The notes: generated by a model from the sequence alone, not told the origin. DNA of 17,143 nt from PNKC01 sp039917655 (GCA_039917655.1 JBDSJC010000002.1:1-17143), one strand, 5' to 3'; shown: positions 1 through 7,708, counted from the first letter of the stretch. Program-made: numbers and translations.

Positions 1-212
1 CCGAGCGAGGGCAGAAACCGGGCGAGGCCGAGCATCGCCAGCTGGAAGGCCGAGCCGGAGATTTCGTACACCTGCCAGGCGATCGCCGCGTTGAGCAGCG
101 TCATTGCCATCGTCGAGGCGAGGCGGCCGCCTGCGTAGATCGAGAAGTTCCGCTGGCGCAGGGCGGCAAAGGGGTCGTGGCGAGGAGGCTCCGCGGAGGG
201 CGTCTGGCTCAA
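1..212 (-). CDS. MFS transporter, N-terminal part (cut by window edge)
   Basis: Reading the minus strand gives an open frame that runs off the left edge. It contains HDPFAALRQRNFSIYAGGR followed by a helix-like stretch (LASTMAMTLLNAAIAWQVYE) and a second hydrophobic segment. This is the usual opening of EntS/MFS_3-type exporters: a short cytosolic tail with a 'F..LR.RNF..Y..G' motif, then the first membrane helices. No ATG lies in frame before the motif. The TTG at 212 would give MSQTPSAEPPRHDPF and is the most economical start, but TTG at 269 or 293 is also open, so the start is uncertain. It is divergent from the CoA-transferase at 339, so the two share the region 213-338. The substrate cannot be told from this fragment. 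Confidence 0.65.
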   Translation of the reverse strand, partial: MSQTPSAEPPRHDPFAALRQRNFSIYAGGRLASTMAMTLLNAAIAWQVYEISGSAFQLAMLGLARFLPSL

Positions 213-338
213 TCGGTATCCGTGTTCGGCGTGTGCGGTAAGCGTGTCGCAGCAGTCCTGAGGCGTCAACCGGTAAGTGAGGGCGATACCCAAGCCCGCC
301 GTTCGCCTGTAGGCTTCACTCGTCCTGAAGGAGGGTGC

Positions 339-2693
339 ATGGCAGACGGCGCGTTGAGCGATGTGGTGGTGCTGGAGTTGGCGACTGGAGCGGCGGGGCC
401 GTATGCCGGCAAGCTGTTGGCGGACCTCGGCGCCCAGGTCGTCAAAATCGAGCCCCTTCGCGGCGATCGGATGCGGCTCGAACCTCCGCTCCACGGCGGC
501 GAAAGCGCGCTCTTCAACTACCTGAACGAAAACAAGCTTGGCGCCAGCCTCAACTCCGCAGACCCGCGAATCGAACAGCTCGCCCGGCACGCGGATATCG
601 TCATCCACTCGCTTCGCGGCCCCGAGGCGGATGCCCTGGAGGCACGGGTGGCGGCTGTCCGTCCCTCGGCGGTGGTCGTTTCGCTTACGCCCTACGGCCG
701 GAGCGGCGGGGAGCGCTCCACCTGGCGGGGCAGGCCCATCACGGAGTGGGCGACGAGCGGCTTCCAGTACATCGCCGGCGACCCCGAGCGTGCGCCGCTG
801 GCGCTGCCCGGGTTTCAGGCGGAGTACCACGCCGGGCTCCACGCAGGCGTGGCGGCCCTTGCCGGGCTCTGGCACGCGCGCGATACCGGCGAAGGGCAAC
901 GCATCGAAATCTCCCACCAGGAGGCATGCCTCAGCGACCACGCCTGGGTGACCACGATGTGGACGCACATGGGCCAGGTGCAGCGCCGGGCGGGCGCTAT
1001 CTATGCGAAGTGCCTGGACGGACACATCTATATGTTCAACCTGGCGCCCTACCCCAACCTCTTCGTATTAATGGAGCGATTCGACCTGCTGGCGGATGAA
1101 GAGCTGCTCCAGCCGATGAACTGGATAGCGCGCTTCCCGGAGGTGTTCGCCGCCCTGAGCGAGTGGGCGGCGACCCGCACACGGCAGGAGATCTACCATG
1201 CCGCCCAGGAGCTGCGCATCGCGGTCTCGCCGGTGAACACCATGGCGGACGTGGCCGAAAACGCGCAGTTGGCCGCGCGCGATTGGTTCGGGACGGTGCG
1301 TGTCGGCGGGAAGCAGTTCCGGGCGCCGGGCTTCCCCTACCGCTTGAGTGAGACCCCCTGCGAGCAGCGAACGCCAGCGCCCAAGCTGGGAGAACACACC
1401 GATGCGCTTCTCGCTCCGGATTTCGCCTGGGCAAACTCCACGGTGGCGGCACCGGCAAACGCCACCCCGTCTTCCACGCATGAGCCCCGCGGCGCCCTCA
1501 GCGGCTTGCGTTTAATCGAAGTAACCGCGAACTGGGCCGGCCCGATCGGTGGACGGCACTTCGCGGACCTCGGCGCGGACGTCATTAAGATCGAACTCCA
1601 GACGAAGCCAGCAACCCGCGCCTTGATCTACGTCGGCGACGATGTGACGTGGCCCGGTCACTACCACCGCAGCGGTTATTTCAACAAACTCAACCGCAAC
1701 AAACGGGCGATAGCGCTTGACCTTTCGAACCCCGCTGGCCGCGACGTCTTCCTCAAGCTCGTAGCATTGGCGGACTGTGTGCTCGAAAACAACGCCGCGA
1801 GGGTGATGGGCCAACTGGGGCTCGGCTACGAGCAGCTTCGTGAGGTGAACCCCGGGCTGGTCATGTGTTCGATGTCCGGATTCGGCTCCACTGGACCCGA
1901 ACGCAACTACTCGGCCTATGGCAGCAACATCGAGACGACGAGCGGGCTCGCCAGTTTGCTAGGCTATGGCCCCGGCGACTGGTTCGGTACGGGCAGCTTC
2001 TACGCCGACCCGGTGACCGGGAACCATGGGGCAGTGGCCCTGCTCGCTGCCCTCCACGCGCGCCGTCGCAGCGGCCGGGGTCAGTGGATCGACATGGCCC
2101 TTCTGGAGGCGGTCTCCCCGTTCTTCGCCCAGCAGTTCCTTGAGTTCACAGTCAAAGGCAAAGTCGCCGAACCCGAGGGCGACCAGTTCGGCGAGCACTG
2201 GTTCCAGGCCGTTGTCCCCACGGCGGGCAAGGATTGCTGGTTGGCGGTAAGCTGCCGGGACGCTGACGAAATGGACAACCTGCGAGTCGCCGTCGGCGCT
2301 GCCTCCGAGGATCGAAGCGAAATCCGCCGTGCGCTCGAAGCGTGGTGCGCGGGACTCGACCACAACTCGGCGGCTGGCGTGCTGCAGTCAGAGGGAGTGC
2401 CCGCCGCGCCCGTGATGGCGAACTGGGAGATCGTCACAGACAACCATCTGAATCGGCGCGGCTTTTTCGTCAGGGTGGAGCATCCGATCGCTGGCACCTT
2501 CCACCAACCGGGCTTTGCCTGGCGGTTCGAAAAGACGCCCGCCCGGATCAGGATGGCCGCCCCGCTCTTTGGCGAACACAATCTAGAGGTCTTCCGCGAC
2601 CTCGTCGGCCTTAGCCGCGACGAGATAGACGCCCTGTTCTGGGCTCGCGCTACCGGCGATGACCCGCTCTACGCCGCCGGCCCGCAGCTCTGA
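339..2693 (+). CDS. Tandem two-domain family III CoA-transferase (CaiB/BaiF)
   Basis: 784 aa, about twice the family's usual ~400. Both halves open alike: 'VVVLELATGAAGPYAGKLLADLGAQVVKIE' near residues 9-38 (shown only as family recognition) and 'GLRLIEVTANWAGPIGG' near 389-405. Both contain the 'TGEGQ/SGRGQ..(I)D/E' block after the active-site helix. An Ala/Pro/Ser/Thr-rich linker lies around 357-387. Family III enzymes form a glutamyl/aspartyl-CoA adduct on an Asp (Asp169 in formyl-CoA transferase). By my alignment the C-terminal half has it (Asp557, in ADPVTGNHG), while the N-terminal half has Glu162 (AEYHAGLHAG). It probably moves CoA between acyl-CoA and a free carboxylate in the cytosol; the substrate is unknown. 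I chose ATG 339 because AAGGAGG lies just upstream; an upstream GTG at 177 is open but the extension looks non-coding. Its stop overlaps the next start (TGATG). Confidence 0.93.
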   Translation: MADGALSDVVVLELATGAAGPYAGKLLADLGAQVVKIEPLRGDRMRLEPPLHGGESALFNYLNENKLGASLNSADPRIEQLARHADIVIHSLRGPEADALEARVAAVRPSAVVVSLTPYGRSGGERSTWRGRPITEWATSGFQYIAGDPERAPLALPGFQAEYHAGLHAGVAALAGLWHARDTGEGQRIEISHQEACLSDHAWVTTMWTHMGQVQRRAGAIYAKCLDGHIYMFNLAPYPNLFVLMERFDLLADEELLQPMNWIARFPEVFAALSEWAATRTRQEIYHAAQELRIAVSPVNTMADVAENAQLAARDWFGTVRVGGKQFRAPGFPYRLSETPCEQRTPAPKLGEHTDALLAPDFAWANSTVAAPANATPSSTHEPRGALSGLRLIEVTANWAGPIGGRHFADLGADVIKIELQTKPATRALIYVGDDVTWPGHYHRSGYFNKLNRNKRAIALDLSNPAGRDVFLKLVALADCVLENNAARVMGQLGLGYEQLREVNPGLVMCSMSGFGSTGPERNYSAYGSNIETTSGLASLLGYGPGDWFGTGSFYADPVTGNHGAVALLAALHARRRSGRGQWIDMALLEAVSPFFAQQFLEFTVKGKVAEPEGDQFGEHWFQAVVPTAGKDCWLAVSCRDADEMDNLRVAVGAASEDRSEIRRALEAWCAGLDHNSAAGVLQSEGVPAAPVMANWEIVTDNHLNRRGFFVRVEHPIAGTFHQPGFAWRFEKTPARIRMAAPLFGEHNLEVFRDLVGLSRDEIDALFWARATGDDPLYAAGPQL

Positions 2694-3025
2694 TGGACGT
2701 TGCGCTTCTCATCCCCAAGGCACGATCTGCCGGCGTGGCTGTGATCCCGGGCGCCGTGCTCCTGACGTACGAGACCGCCCTGGACCTCGTAGTTTCGTTG
2801 CGCGCCACTTCGAACCCGGCGGTTATCTGGAGCGACGGCCTGGATCAGGATGCGCTCGAGGCGGTGGCCGCTGCCGTCCGGGATCGCCAGGGGGAGTGCA
2901 TCGAAGTGCGCAGCCAGGGCTGGGACGGGGAGACGTTCTCGCCGCTGAGCGCCGCCTGCCGGGGCGTTATCTCGGGCTTCGGCGACCGTGGCCTGGCTGC
3001 TGCAGCGACGATCGCGCGAGGTTAA
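2693..3025 (+). CDS. Hypothetical protein coupled to the CoA-transferase
   Basis: 110 aa. The ATG shares a base with the CoA-transferase TGA, so translation is probably coupled and the product likely works with that enzyme. Codon third positions are strongly G/C, as in neighbouring genes, which supports real coding. I do not recognise a family with confidence. The C-terminal segment 'PLSAACRGVISGFGDRGLA' resembles the oxyanion-hole region of crotonases (P.iAAv.G...GGG..la.a), and the middle resembles the alpha/beta pattern before it. However, the protein is less than half the usual ~260 aa and lacks the 'A.GAD' motif. It may be a truncated crotonase-like remnant or an unrelated small partner protein. 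No signal peptide or membrane helix is seen. Confidence 0.6.
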   Translation: MDVALLIPKARSAGVAVIPGAVLLTYETALDLVVSLRATSNPAVIWSDGLDQDALEAVAAAVRDRQGECIEVRSQGWDGETFSPLSAACRGVISGFGDRGLAAAATIARG

Positions 3026-3123
3026 CGCCGGTCACTCTTTCGCTGCCTGACCATACCGAAAGGTCTCCTCACAGCCGATTACCACGAGGAGATTGGGCGG
3101 GATACCGAGAGGTCAAAAGTCAA

Positions 3124-4362
3124 TTGGATAGCGCACTGACAGCAGTTGTAGTTGATGACAATCCCGGCTCCCGCGAGAAGTTGACTCGCGCGCTCGCCCA
3201 GGCTGGCGTGGCGGTCAGCCTGAGCTGCGGCACCAGCGTGAAGGATTTCCGCAAAATCGTCGTGGACGACCCGAGCATCATCTTCGTCACCCTTGAGGAC
3301 CCGTTCCCGCGAGCGATCCGGGCGGTCGAATACCTGAGCGCTAGCCTGCCCGACACGCCGATCGTCGCGGTCTCCACCTCGACCGGGGTGGCCATGTTCC
3401 AGCAGGTGGTGCGCGCCGGTGCGAAGTTCCTGATCCAAGCGCCGCTGAAGCAGGCCGAGATCGCCAAGGTCATCGGTACCCTCGGGGCCTCCACTGCGCC
3501 AAAGCCCGGACTGGCCCGCGGCACCGGGCGCGTCATCGCCGTCGTCGGCCAGAAGGGCGGCGTCGGCAAGACGGCCATCTCCGTGAACCTTGCCGCGGCC
3601 CTCGCCAAAAATCCTGCAAACCACGTCCTGATCGTCGATTTCGACATGTCGTTCGGCGACGTGGGCTTGACCATGGACGTAACCGCCGACACCACTACCG
3701 CCCAGGCTGCTCACCACCTTTCGGAGACAGACCGCGACGACTTCAGGAACAGCGTCGTGGAGCATCCTTCGGGGGCGTTCGTGCTCGGGGCGCCGTCGCG
3801 CGTCGGCGAGTGGCTGAAGGTCAGCCCCCAGCAGCTCGAAGCGCTCGTCGAAACGGCCGCCGCGCTCTACGACTACGTAATCCTCGATACGCCCGGCGCG
3901 TTCAATGACGCCGTGGCGACAGCAATGGACCTCGCGGATAACATCCTGATCGTGACCAGCCTTGAGCTTTCGAGCGTGAAGAACACGGCCCTGTTGCTCG
4001 ATGTCCTGCTTGAAGAGGGCGTGGCCGGTGAACGCGCGTTGATCGTCGCGAACTGCACCTCGGCAGATACGGGGATCAACACCATTGACCTGGTGCCAAG
4101 CCTGAAGCGGGATTCCATCTGGAAGGTGCCTTTCGACCCCGCGATCCGCAAGGCCTCGCAGGTCGGCAAGCCAGCGGTGACGGAGGACGCGTCATCGCCG
4201 GCGAGCATGAGCATCCTGGCGATGGCGCGGCGCATCGAATCCTCGCCCGACCGCATCGACCGGCGCTCTGAAGTGCGCGGAGAAGCGGCCCCGAGAGAAC
4301 GCTCGAGTGTCGGCTCGAAACTGAAGGCAGCGCTTTCGAAGATGAACCGGAGCGCGGCCTAG
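3124..4362 (+). CDS. TadZ/CpaE-like MinD-family ATPase with pseudo-receiver domain
   Basis: 412 aa from a TTG start at 3124, with GAGAGG 11 bases upstream. No ATG or GTG suits; the frame is open further upstream but overlaps another gene and looks non-coding. Residues 5-125 form a receiver-like domain (AVVVDDNPGSREKL at the start). The phosphoacceptor Asp position is Thr56 (VTLEDP) and the conserved Lys before Pro is missing (IQAP), so phosphorylation is unlikely. Residues 136-390 form a MinD/ParA-type ATPase: deviant Walker A GQKGGVGKT at 142-150 with signature Lys144 and Lys149, DFDMSFGD at 172-179, and Walker B VILDTP at 252-257. CpaE/TadZ proteins place Tad pilus machinery at a pole or focus. 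No other tad/cpa gene lies in the window, so this copy may be an orphan or serve something else. Confidence 0.85.
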   Translation: MDSALTAVVVDDNPGSREKLTRALAQAGVAVSLSCGTSVKDFRKIVVDDPSIIFVTLEDPFPRAIRAVEYLSASLPDTPIVAVSTSTGVAMFQQVVRAGAKFLIQAPLKQAEIAKVIGTLGASTAPKPGLARGTGRVIAVVGQKGGVGKTAISVNLAAALAKNPANHVLIVDFDMSFGDVGLTMDVTADTTTAQAAHHLSETDRDDFRNSVVEHPSGAFVLGAPSRVGEWLKVSPQQLEALVETAAALYDYVILDTPGAFNDAVATAMDLADNILIVTSLELSSVKNTALLLDVLLEEGVAGERALIVANCTSADTGINTIDLVPSLKRDSIWKVPFDPAIRKASQVGKPAVTEDASSPASMSILAMARRIESSPDRIDRRSEVRGEAAPRERSSVGSKLKAALSKMNRSAA

Positions 4363-4462
4363 CCGCGAGCTTGCTGCTGGTGCTGGGCGCCCCGAGACAA
4401 GCACAAAGCACCCCAGTGGCGCTCCGTCGCTCCAAACACTCCCGTCCCCCATCCTGAACAGT

Positions 4463-5131
4463 GTGAAACCGTGGGTTACCCTGGATCAGGCCGAACTCCC
4501 TGACGGTTCGAAGCTGACGCTGCGCAGCCACGATGGCGAGTACGTCATCGCTGCCGACGGTTACGACCTGATGGTCAGCCGGATGCACGGCTCCGAAGAG
4601 GCGCTTGCCTCGCTGGCGTTGGGCGATGCGCGTAAGAAGAAGCGCGTGCTGGTCGGCGGGCTGGGCATGGGCTACACCCTCCGGGCGGCCCTGGATCTCC
4701 TCCCCAAGGACGGCGAAGTGGTGGTCGCCGAGCTGTTGCAGCAGGTGGTGGACTGGAATCTCGGCGAACTGGCCGATCTGGCCGGGCGCCCTCTGGACGA
4801 CCCGCGCACCACCGTTGATATACGCGATGTGCGCGACGTCATTCGCCTGAGCGTTCCCAACCGCTACGACGCCATCCTCTTGGACGTGGACAACGGCCCC
4901 GATTCGTGGACGCAGAATTCGAACGGCTGGCTGTACACGGGCAACGGGCTGGCGGCCATCGCCCGAGCACTCAAGGTGAAGGGCGTGCTCGCGATCTGGG
5001 CAGTGCGCGTGGACCCGGCGTTCGAGCGCCGTCTCGGCGCCGCGGGGTTCCATGCGGAAACAAAAAAGGTCAAGGCGCGGGGCGTCCACGGCGGCCCAAT
5101 GCAGGCCGTGTTCCTTGGCAAGCTGCGCTGA
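4463..5131 (+). CDS. Spermidine-synthase-like Rossmann-fold protein
   Basis: 222 aa with a GTG start. The middle has a nucleotide/SAM-type glycine motif, VLVGGLGMGYTLRAAL at 62-77, an acidic end of the second strand (VVVAELL, Glu90), and a later LLDVDNGPD at 139-147. That is the arrangement of the spermidine-synthase/MnmC-like methyltransferase superfamily. The protein is shorter than true spermidine synthases (~280 aa) and lacks the clear N-terminal beta-barrel, so its substrate is not known; database names such as 'spermidine synthase' would be over-precise. It lies about 100 bases after the ATPase gene, with no obvious ribosome binding site in front of the GTG. A cytosolic SAM-dependent methyl- or aminopropyl-transferase is the best inference. 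Confidence 0.82.
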   Translation: MKPWVTLDQAELPDGSKLTLRSHDGEYVIAADGYDLMVSRMHGSEEALASLALGDARKKKRVLVGGLGMGYTLRAALDLLPKDGEVVVAELLQQVVDWNLGELADLAGRPLDDPRTTVDIRDVRDVIRLSVPNRYDAILLDVDNGPDSWTQNSNGWLYTGNGLAAIARALKVKGVLAIWAVRVDPAFERRLGAAGFHAETKKVKARGVHGGPMQAVFLGKLR

Positions 5132-5189
5132 CCGGTAGGCCCCGCCAGGCTCGAAGCGCCGCCGCGCCTCTCGCCCCATTAAAAGGGTA

Positions 5190-5212
5190 AGCCCTTCGGC
5201 CCAATAAGGGCT
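5190..5212 (+). terminator. Hairpin downstream of the spermidine-synthase-like gene
   Basis: AGCCCTT (5190-5196) pairs perfectly with AAGGGCT (5206-5212) across a nine-base loop. It lies about 60 bases after the stop codon. No clear T-run follows, so it could be a weak terminator or part of a structured leader for the CAP gene. Confidence 0.35.
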
Positions 5213-5270
5213 CTGCCATCACGGACTGAGGGCTTTCCCTGATGCTTTGCTGGGAGTTTACACAGAGGTT

Positions 5271-5290
5271 GCAAAAGTCGCGGCAAAAGT
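5271..5290 (+). repeat. Direct repeat GCAAAAGT x2, period 12
   Basis: Two exact copies of GCAAAAGT at 5271-5278 and 5283-5290 start 12 bases apart, about one helical turn. They lie about 65 bases before the CAP-domain gene in a non-coding leader. A protein-binding site is possible; no family is recognised. Confidence 0.4.
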
Positions 5291-5315
5291 GTCTCTAACG
5301 AACTTCTCACACTCT

Positions 5316-5345
5316 CTACCTTGGGACTCAGCCTCACCAAGGTAG
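5316..5345 (+). promoter_or_regulatory. Hairpin covering the ribosome binding site of the CAP gene
   Basis: CTACCTTG (5316-5323) is a perfect 8-bp inverted repeat of CAAGGTAG (5338-5345), with a 14-base loop. The right arm overlaps the Shine-Dalgarno-like AAGGTAGGA (5339-5347) that precedes the CTG start at 5353, so folding would hide the ribosome binding site. No T-run follows, which argues against a simple terminator. Confidence 0.5.
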
Positions 5346-5352
5346 GAATCGC

Positions 5353-6195
5353 CTGAACCGTCTCGCCCTCTTCCCGCTGGCCGCCCTGGTCATCGCTGTC
5401 GCCCTCTCGTTCGGCGGCGGGCAACCCGCGCGGGCGCTCTCCAACTGTTCTGGTGGAGACGCGGGCCTCGATGGTGAGGAGCAGGCCTTCCTCGGGCTGA
5501 TCAATTCCTATCGAGCGGGCCGCGGACTCGCCACGCTTTCGATCTCTGGCGGGTTGAACCGCTCCTCTGCCTGGATGGTCAACGACATGGCCGCCACGGG
5601 CCGCTTCGGCCACACCGATTCGCTTGGACGTGACCCGTGGACACGGCTCGCTGACTGCGGCAACCCTTCGTACGGCGGCGAGAACCTGGCCGCTGGGACC
5701 GAGCGTTCATCCGCCGGTTCGGCGTTCGAATTGCTCCGAAACTCACCGAGCCACAACGCCGTCATGCTCTCGCCCGAATTCCGCCTGATCGGCATCGCCC
5801 GCCAGTTCGTTGCTGGTTCGCCCTACGGGTGGTACTGGGCGACAGACTTCGGCAACGGAGACGCGGCAAGCCTGGAAGCGCCAGTTGCCACCGTGGCCCC
5901 CGCCCCTCCTCCACCTCCGCCCGCGACCGCCTCCGCGCCGTGGTCGAAACCCCAGGTCGCCGCCTCCGCGCCTTCAGCGCCCGTCGTAAAGCAGCAGATC
6001 GCGCCGCTCTCAGCCCAACCCGAGCCCACGGTGGCTCCGAAGCCAGAGCCCGAAGCAGCAGCCCCAGCCCTAATTCTGTGGGAGGGCGACGACCAACTCG
6101 CCGCCGCGATCCTCGGCAGTGTCGCCTTCGAGGTCGGGGACAAGCTCACAGCGAAGCCCCAGTTCGACGAGCCAACCGCCCCCTCCGGCATCTAG
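5353..6195 (+). CDS. Secreted CAP-domain (SCP/PR-1-like) protein
   Basis: 280 aa if started at CTG 5353. Between the in-frame TAA at 5296 and this point there is no ATG, GTG or TTG, while AAGGTAGGA sits five bases before the CTG. The CTG start restores a good signal peptide (NRLALFPLAALVIAVALSF, cleavage likely after ARA, residue 28) and the first CAP helix (EEQAFLGLINSYRAG, 42-56). A start at TTG 5554 would remove both. CAP landmarks follow: FGHTD at 86-89, GGENLAAG near 108-115, SPSHNAVML near 131-139, and YWATDFG near 161-167. Residues 170-245 are Pro/Ala-rich, probably a wall or surface spacer, then a short folded-looking tail. Bacterial CAP proteins are extracellular with mostly unknown roles. 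Confidence 0.85.
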   Translation: MNRLALFPLAALVIAVALSFGGGQPARALSNCSGGDAGLDGEEQAFLGLINSYRAGRGLATLSISGGLNRSSAWMVNDMAATGRFGHTDSLGRDPWTRLADCGNPSYGGENLAAGTERSSAGSAFELLRNSPSHNAVMLSPEFRLIGIARQFVAGSPYGWYWATDFGNGDAASLEAPVATVAPAPPPPPPATASAPWSKPQVAASAPSAPVVKQQIAPLSAQPEPTVAPKPEPEAAAPALILWEGDDQLAAAILGSVAFEVGDKLTAKPQFDEPTAPSGI

Positions 6196-6243
6196 GCCCC
6201 TCACGCGGACTCCGAAATGCTCGCGCCTCGCGCCCCGGTTTGG

Positions 6244-6249
6244 CATACT
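6244..6249 (+). promoter_or_regulatory. Putative leaderless -10 element of the micropeptide
   Basis: CATACT matches the TATAAT consensus at four of six positions and ends six bases before ATG 6256. No convincing -35 is seen 17 bases upstream. Confidence 0.35.
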
Positions 6250-6255
6250 TAGGCC

Positions 6256-6348
6256 ATGGATCTTGTCTCCTGGCTCGCCATCGCTTCGCTCATTGGGCTC
6301 ACGCTTCTCGGGGTCGCCGTTGGCCTCTACGGAATGAGTGAAAAGTAG
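6256..6348 (+). CDS. 30-residue membrane micropeptide
   Basis: The ORF MDLVSWLAIASLIGLTLLGV plus ten residues ending GLYGMSEK forms one hydrophobic helix (about residues 3-25) with a short charged tail. It lies between the CAP and MaoC genes on the same strand. It has no Shine-Dalgarno, but CATACT sits exactly six bases before the ATG, the spacing seen at other starts in this window, which suggests a leaderless transcript. No homologue is recognised. Short single-helix proteins of this kind often bind a larger membrane complex, but nothing here says which. Chance is possible for so short a frame, although the clean helix and promoter placement argue for a gene. Confidence 0.5.
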   Translation: MDLVSWLAIASLIGLTLLGVAVGLYGMSEK

Positions 6349-6408
6349 CCTTCGCTCCCCACATCTCGATCCTCTACGCTGGCGCTATCACCTCAGCGGA
6401 GCTTTGCC

Positions 6409-7263
6409 ATGCCCATCGATCCCTCAAAAGCCCTCGGCGCGCCGATCACCGGCAGCCCTTTCTCCTGGAACCGTGACCGAGTCATTCTCTACGCCCTCGG
6501 CGTGGGCGCTGGCGTCCCCCAGACCGATGCGAACGAGCTTTCTTACACCTACGAAAAGGACCTCAAGGTGCTGCCCAGCTTTGGCGTCGTGCCGGCCTTC
6601 GGGGCGCTGGGCGGGCTCGGTGCGGTGCCCGGCATGTCTTTCAACCCGATGATGCTCCTCCACGGCGAACAGGACCTCGAAATCCGCGGCCCGATCCCGC
6701 TGGAGGGCGAGGTCGAAAGCTCTGGCAAGGTCGCCGGGATCTACGACAAGGGCAAGGCGGCGCTCGTCGTCCTCGAAATGGAGACGCGGCTGAAGGGCCA
6801 GGCCGAGCCGCTCTTCGTCAATCGCTTCTCCCTCTTCTTGCGCAGCGAAGGGGGCTTCGGCGGGGAAAGCGGCCCCGCCGCCGGCAACGCAGCGCCAGAC
6901 CGCGCACCCGACCACGTGGTTGAATCGAAGACCCTTCCCCAGCAGGCGCTCCTGTATCGCCTCTCCGGCGACAAGAACCCTCTCCACGCCGACCCCGATT
7001 TCGCCAAGATGGGCGGCTTCGATATGCCGATCCTGCACGGCCTTTGCTCCTACGGGATCGTCTGCAAGGCGGTGGTGGATGCGGCGTTGGGCGGCGACAC
7101 CACGAAGGTGGCCCGCTACCAGGCGCGCTTCGCGGGTGTGGTCTTCCCCGGCGAAACGATCGTCACCAGCATCTGGAAGGAAAGCTCCACCCTCCTCATC
7201 GCCGCAACGACGAAGGAGCGCGGCACGGCCGTCATCTCGAACGCGGCGATCTGGGTGCGGTAG
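6409..7263 (+). CDS. Double-hotdog MaoC-type (R)-specific enoyl-CoA hydratase
   Basis: 284 aa, the usual size for the two-hotdog hydratase-2 family (like the hydratase domain of peroxisomal multifunctional enzyme type 2). The catalytic hotdog is C-terminal: LSGDKNPLHADPDFAK at 185-200 carries the Asp188/Asn190/His193 hydratase signature, and FDMPILHGLCSYG follows at 204-216. The N-terminal half (1-150) is the degenerate substrate-binding hotdog. The enzyme adds water to trans-2-enoyl-CoA, giving (R)-3-hydroxyacyl-CoA. ATG 6409 has GGAG seven bases upstream. With the CoA-transferases nearby it fits carboxylic-acid catabolism through CoA esters; the particular acid is not visible from sequence. 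Confidence 0.93.
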   Translation: MPIDPSKALGAPITGSPFSWNRDRVILYALGVGAGVPQTDANELSYTYEKDLKVLPSFGVVPAFGALGGLGAVPGMSFNPMMLLHGEQDLEIRGPIPLEGEVESSGKVAGIYDKGKAALVVLEMETRLKGQAEPLFVNRFSLFLRSEGGFGGESGPAAGNAAPDRAPDHVVESKTLPQQALLYRLSGDKNPLHADPDFAKMGGFDMPILHGLCSYGIVCKAVVDAALGGDTTKVARYQARFAGVVFPGETIVTSIWKESSTLLIAATTKERGTAVISNAAIWVR

Positions 7264-7276
7264 CGGCGGAGGAGCA

Positions 7277-7302
7277 CGAAGGCAACTGCCTAGAATCCTT
7301 CG
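7277..7302 (+). terminator. Weak hairpin between convergent genes
   Basis: CGAAGG (7277-7282) pairs with CCTTCG (7297-7302) over a 14-base loop, 14 bases after the MaoC stop. Without a T-run it is at best a weak terminator. Confidence 0.25.
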
Positions 7303-7375
7303 GAGCGCGGTGGCCGGTGACGTTCAGTTGGCGGCACTCATAAGTTCAAAGTCGTTCTTATCAGGAACTCAACGG

Positions 7376-7708
7376 CTAGTCTCTCGTAGGTAGCGGAGGG
7401 AGTGTCAACAAAGGTGGTTGCTGCGGGTTGTTAGCTGTGGTGCGCTGCCGAATCCAGTTCCACAATTCTGGTGGCATCCATCCGGTATACTGATTCCACA
7501 GATTCAATGCGACGATCATCAATCGGTCCGTCCCCTGAAAATGGTGCATTAAGCGTGCGTTGAGCTGTTCCAAAGTCTCGCTGGTGTCGATAATCCATAG
7601 ATTGTCCATGTAGTGCGACCACAGGGCCGAGTTTTGGATGTTCTGTCCAACCAAGAGCGTTCCGTTAGGGTTGGGGGGATTAAACTGATAGGTAATGAGG
7701 TACATCAT
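7376..7708 (-). CDS. SinR-family / Cas2-like small protein
   Basis: 110 aa. It begins MMYLITYQF, then NLWIIDTSETLEQLNARL at about 37-54, DRLMIVALN near 61-69, and a Trp-rich WMPPELWNWIRQ near 78-89. The beta-alpha-beta order, with 'YLI.Y', 'WI..T', a helix, then 'D.L.V', matches small proteins that databases call 'SinR family' and that look like the ferredoxin fold shared with Cas2 and VapD. The fold link is my inference. The C-terminal tail is Pro/Leu-rich. Its ATG overlaps the stop of the upstream membrane gene (ATGATG), so the two form a coupled pair. GC is about 53% here against 65-68% around, suggesting transfer. The function is unknown; nuclease or RNA-binding activity is only a possibility. 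Confidence 0.72.
   Translation of the reverse strand: MMYLITYQFNPPNPNGTLLVGQNIQNSALWSHYMDNLWIIDTSETLEQLNARLMHHFQGTDRLMIVALNLWNQYTGWMPPELWNWIRQRTTANNPQQPPLLTLPPLPTRD

Noticed and set aside
177..338. GTG 177 as start of the first CoA-transferase
   Set aside because: The extra 54 residues do not resemble the family and overlap the divergent MFS gene; AAGGAGG stands before ATG 339.
2659..3123. Upstream extension of the TadZ/CpaE-like frame
   Set aside because: It overlaps the 110-aa coupled gene, has Arg/Pro/Gly-rich shadow composition, and matches nothing in the family's N-terminus.
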